Source of the DNA: a virus
Direction: 5' to 3' (one strand)
Virus record (IMG/VR): IMGVR_UViG_3300005577_000050
Span: 1-44,689 of that record
DNA length: 44,689 nt
Below are positions 44,397 through 44,689 of the stretch, one piece after another (position 1 is the stretch's first letter; every line of letters begins with the position of its first letter). A program made the position numbers and the translations under genes. The notes under the pieces were generated by a model. It saw only the letters and a program-made list of their open reading frames with translations. It did no database searches and was not told the DNA's origin.

Positions 44397-44689
44397 TACT
44401 GGTCGCCTCCGGTCAACGCGTCGTACATGTCCACCGCTGCTCCCATGTCCACGTTGGAGTAGGCCGCCAGTGCGGCGGCGATGCGGGCCTCAGCGCGTTC
44501 GGTGCGACGCATCCAAACTTCGGCAGCGTCGTCGTAGCGTCGGGCTGCCGCGATCTGGTCAGCTAGTTCGGCCTCGGCGCGTTCGGCGCGGTCCTTTTCT
44601 TTCTGCCACCAGCGCCGCAGTCGCTCTTCGGTAGGGTCGAGTCCGCGAGAACGCTTGAGTTCGTCCCGTTCGGAGCGGCAGGCCCGCAA
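44396..44689 (-). CDS. Coiled-coil protein of the RAERAEAR family (5' end outside window)
   Basis: The frame enters from the right edge; 97 residues are visible (RACRSERDELKRSRGLDPTE, KDRAERAEAELADQIAAARR, RRTERAEARIAAALAAYSNV) and it ends MYDALTGGDQ. It is a paralogue of the proteins at 35264 and 36364, sharing the ELRACRxERD helix, the coiled coil and the ALTGGDx C-terminus. No function is known. The N-terminus is missing from this window. Confidence 0.65.
   Translation of the reverse strand: MRACRSERDELKRSRGLDPTEERLRRWWQKEKDRAERAEAELADQIAAARRYDDAAEVWMRRTERAEARIAAALAAYSNVDMGAAVDMYDALTGGDQ

Overview
The window is part of a tailed (siphovirus-type) actinobacteriophage genome. The coding is GC-rich. 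Many start codons are GTG, and genes commonly overlap as ATGA, GTGA or TAATG. There are two WhiB-like proteins, a sigma-like protein, a BldC-like DNA-binding domain and the actinophage type of head gene set (separate hexamer-type and pentamer-type capsid proteins, a MGCGCGG-type small protein). Together these point to an actinobacterial host, most likely Streptomyces or a relative. This is inferred from protein recognition only; no database search was possible.

Right arm (44.7 to 34.2 kb, minus strand). Small genes include a WhiB-like protein, a DUF3310 protein and an HNH endonuclease. They lead into a probable small terminase, the large terminase and the portal. After the portal comes a dense run of small genes for zinc-ribbon, coiled-coil and membrane proteins, closed by a bidirectional terminator at about 34.15 kb.

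Middle (34.1 to 23.8 kb, both strands). This accessory block separates the portal from the capsid protease. It holds an endonuclease VII-like protein, an HNH endonuclease fused to a BldC-like helix-turn-helix, a small membrane protein, and a Cys-rich protein gene whose 5' end is duplicated around an inserted HNH gene. It also holds a DUF932 protein and a short leftward operon. An 0.8-kb non-coding segment follows, with iteron-like repeats, two perfect DnaA boxes, a near-perfect DtxR/IdeR-type iron box, three separate 14-bp tandem duplications and an AT-rich core; it looks like a replication origin or major control region. A rightward operon at 23.8 to 27.25 kb encodes a WhiB/zinc-ribbon/HTH fusion, a degenerate sigma-like protein and many small proteins.

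Left arm (23.7 to 0 kb, minus strand). This is the structural cassette in virion assembly order: capsid protease, small Gly/Cys protein, hexamer-type capsid protein, pentamer-type capsid protein, small accessory proteins, major tail protein, Gly-rich protein, SGNH-hydrolase protein, head-to-tail connectors, tail assembly chaperones with a probable programmed -1 frameshift, tape measure and minor tail/receptor-binding proteins. The major capsid and major tail proteins carry the same inserted beta-rich domain. No lysis, integrase or replication enzyme genes are seen in this window.
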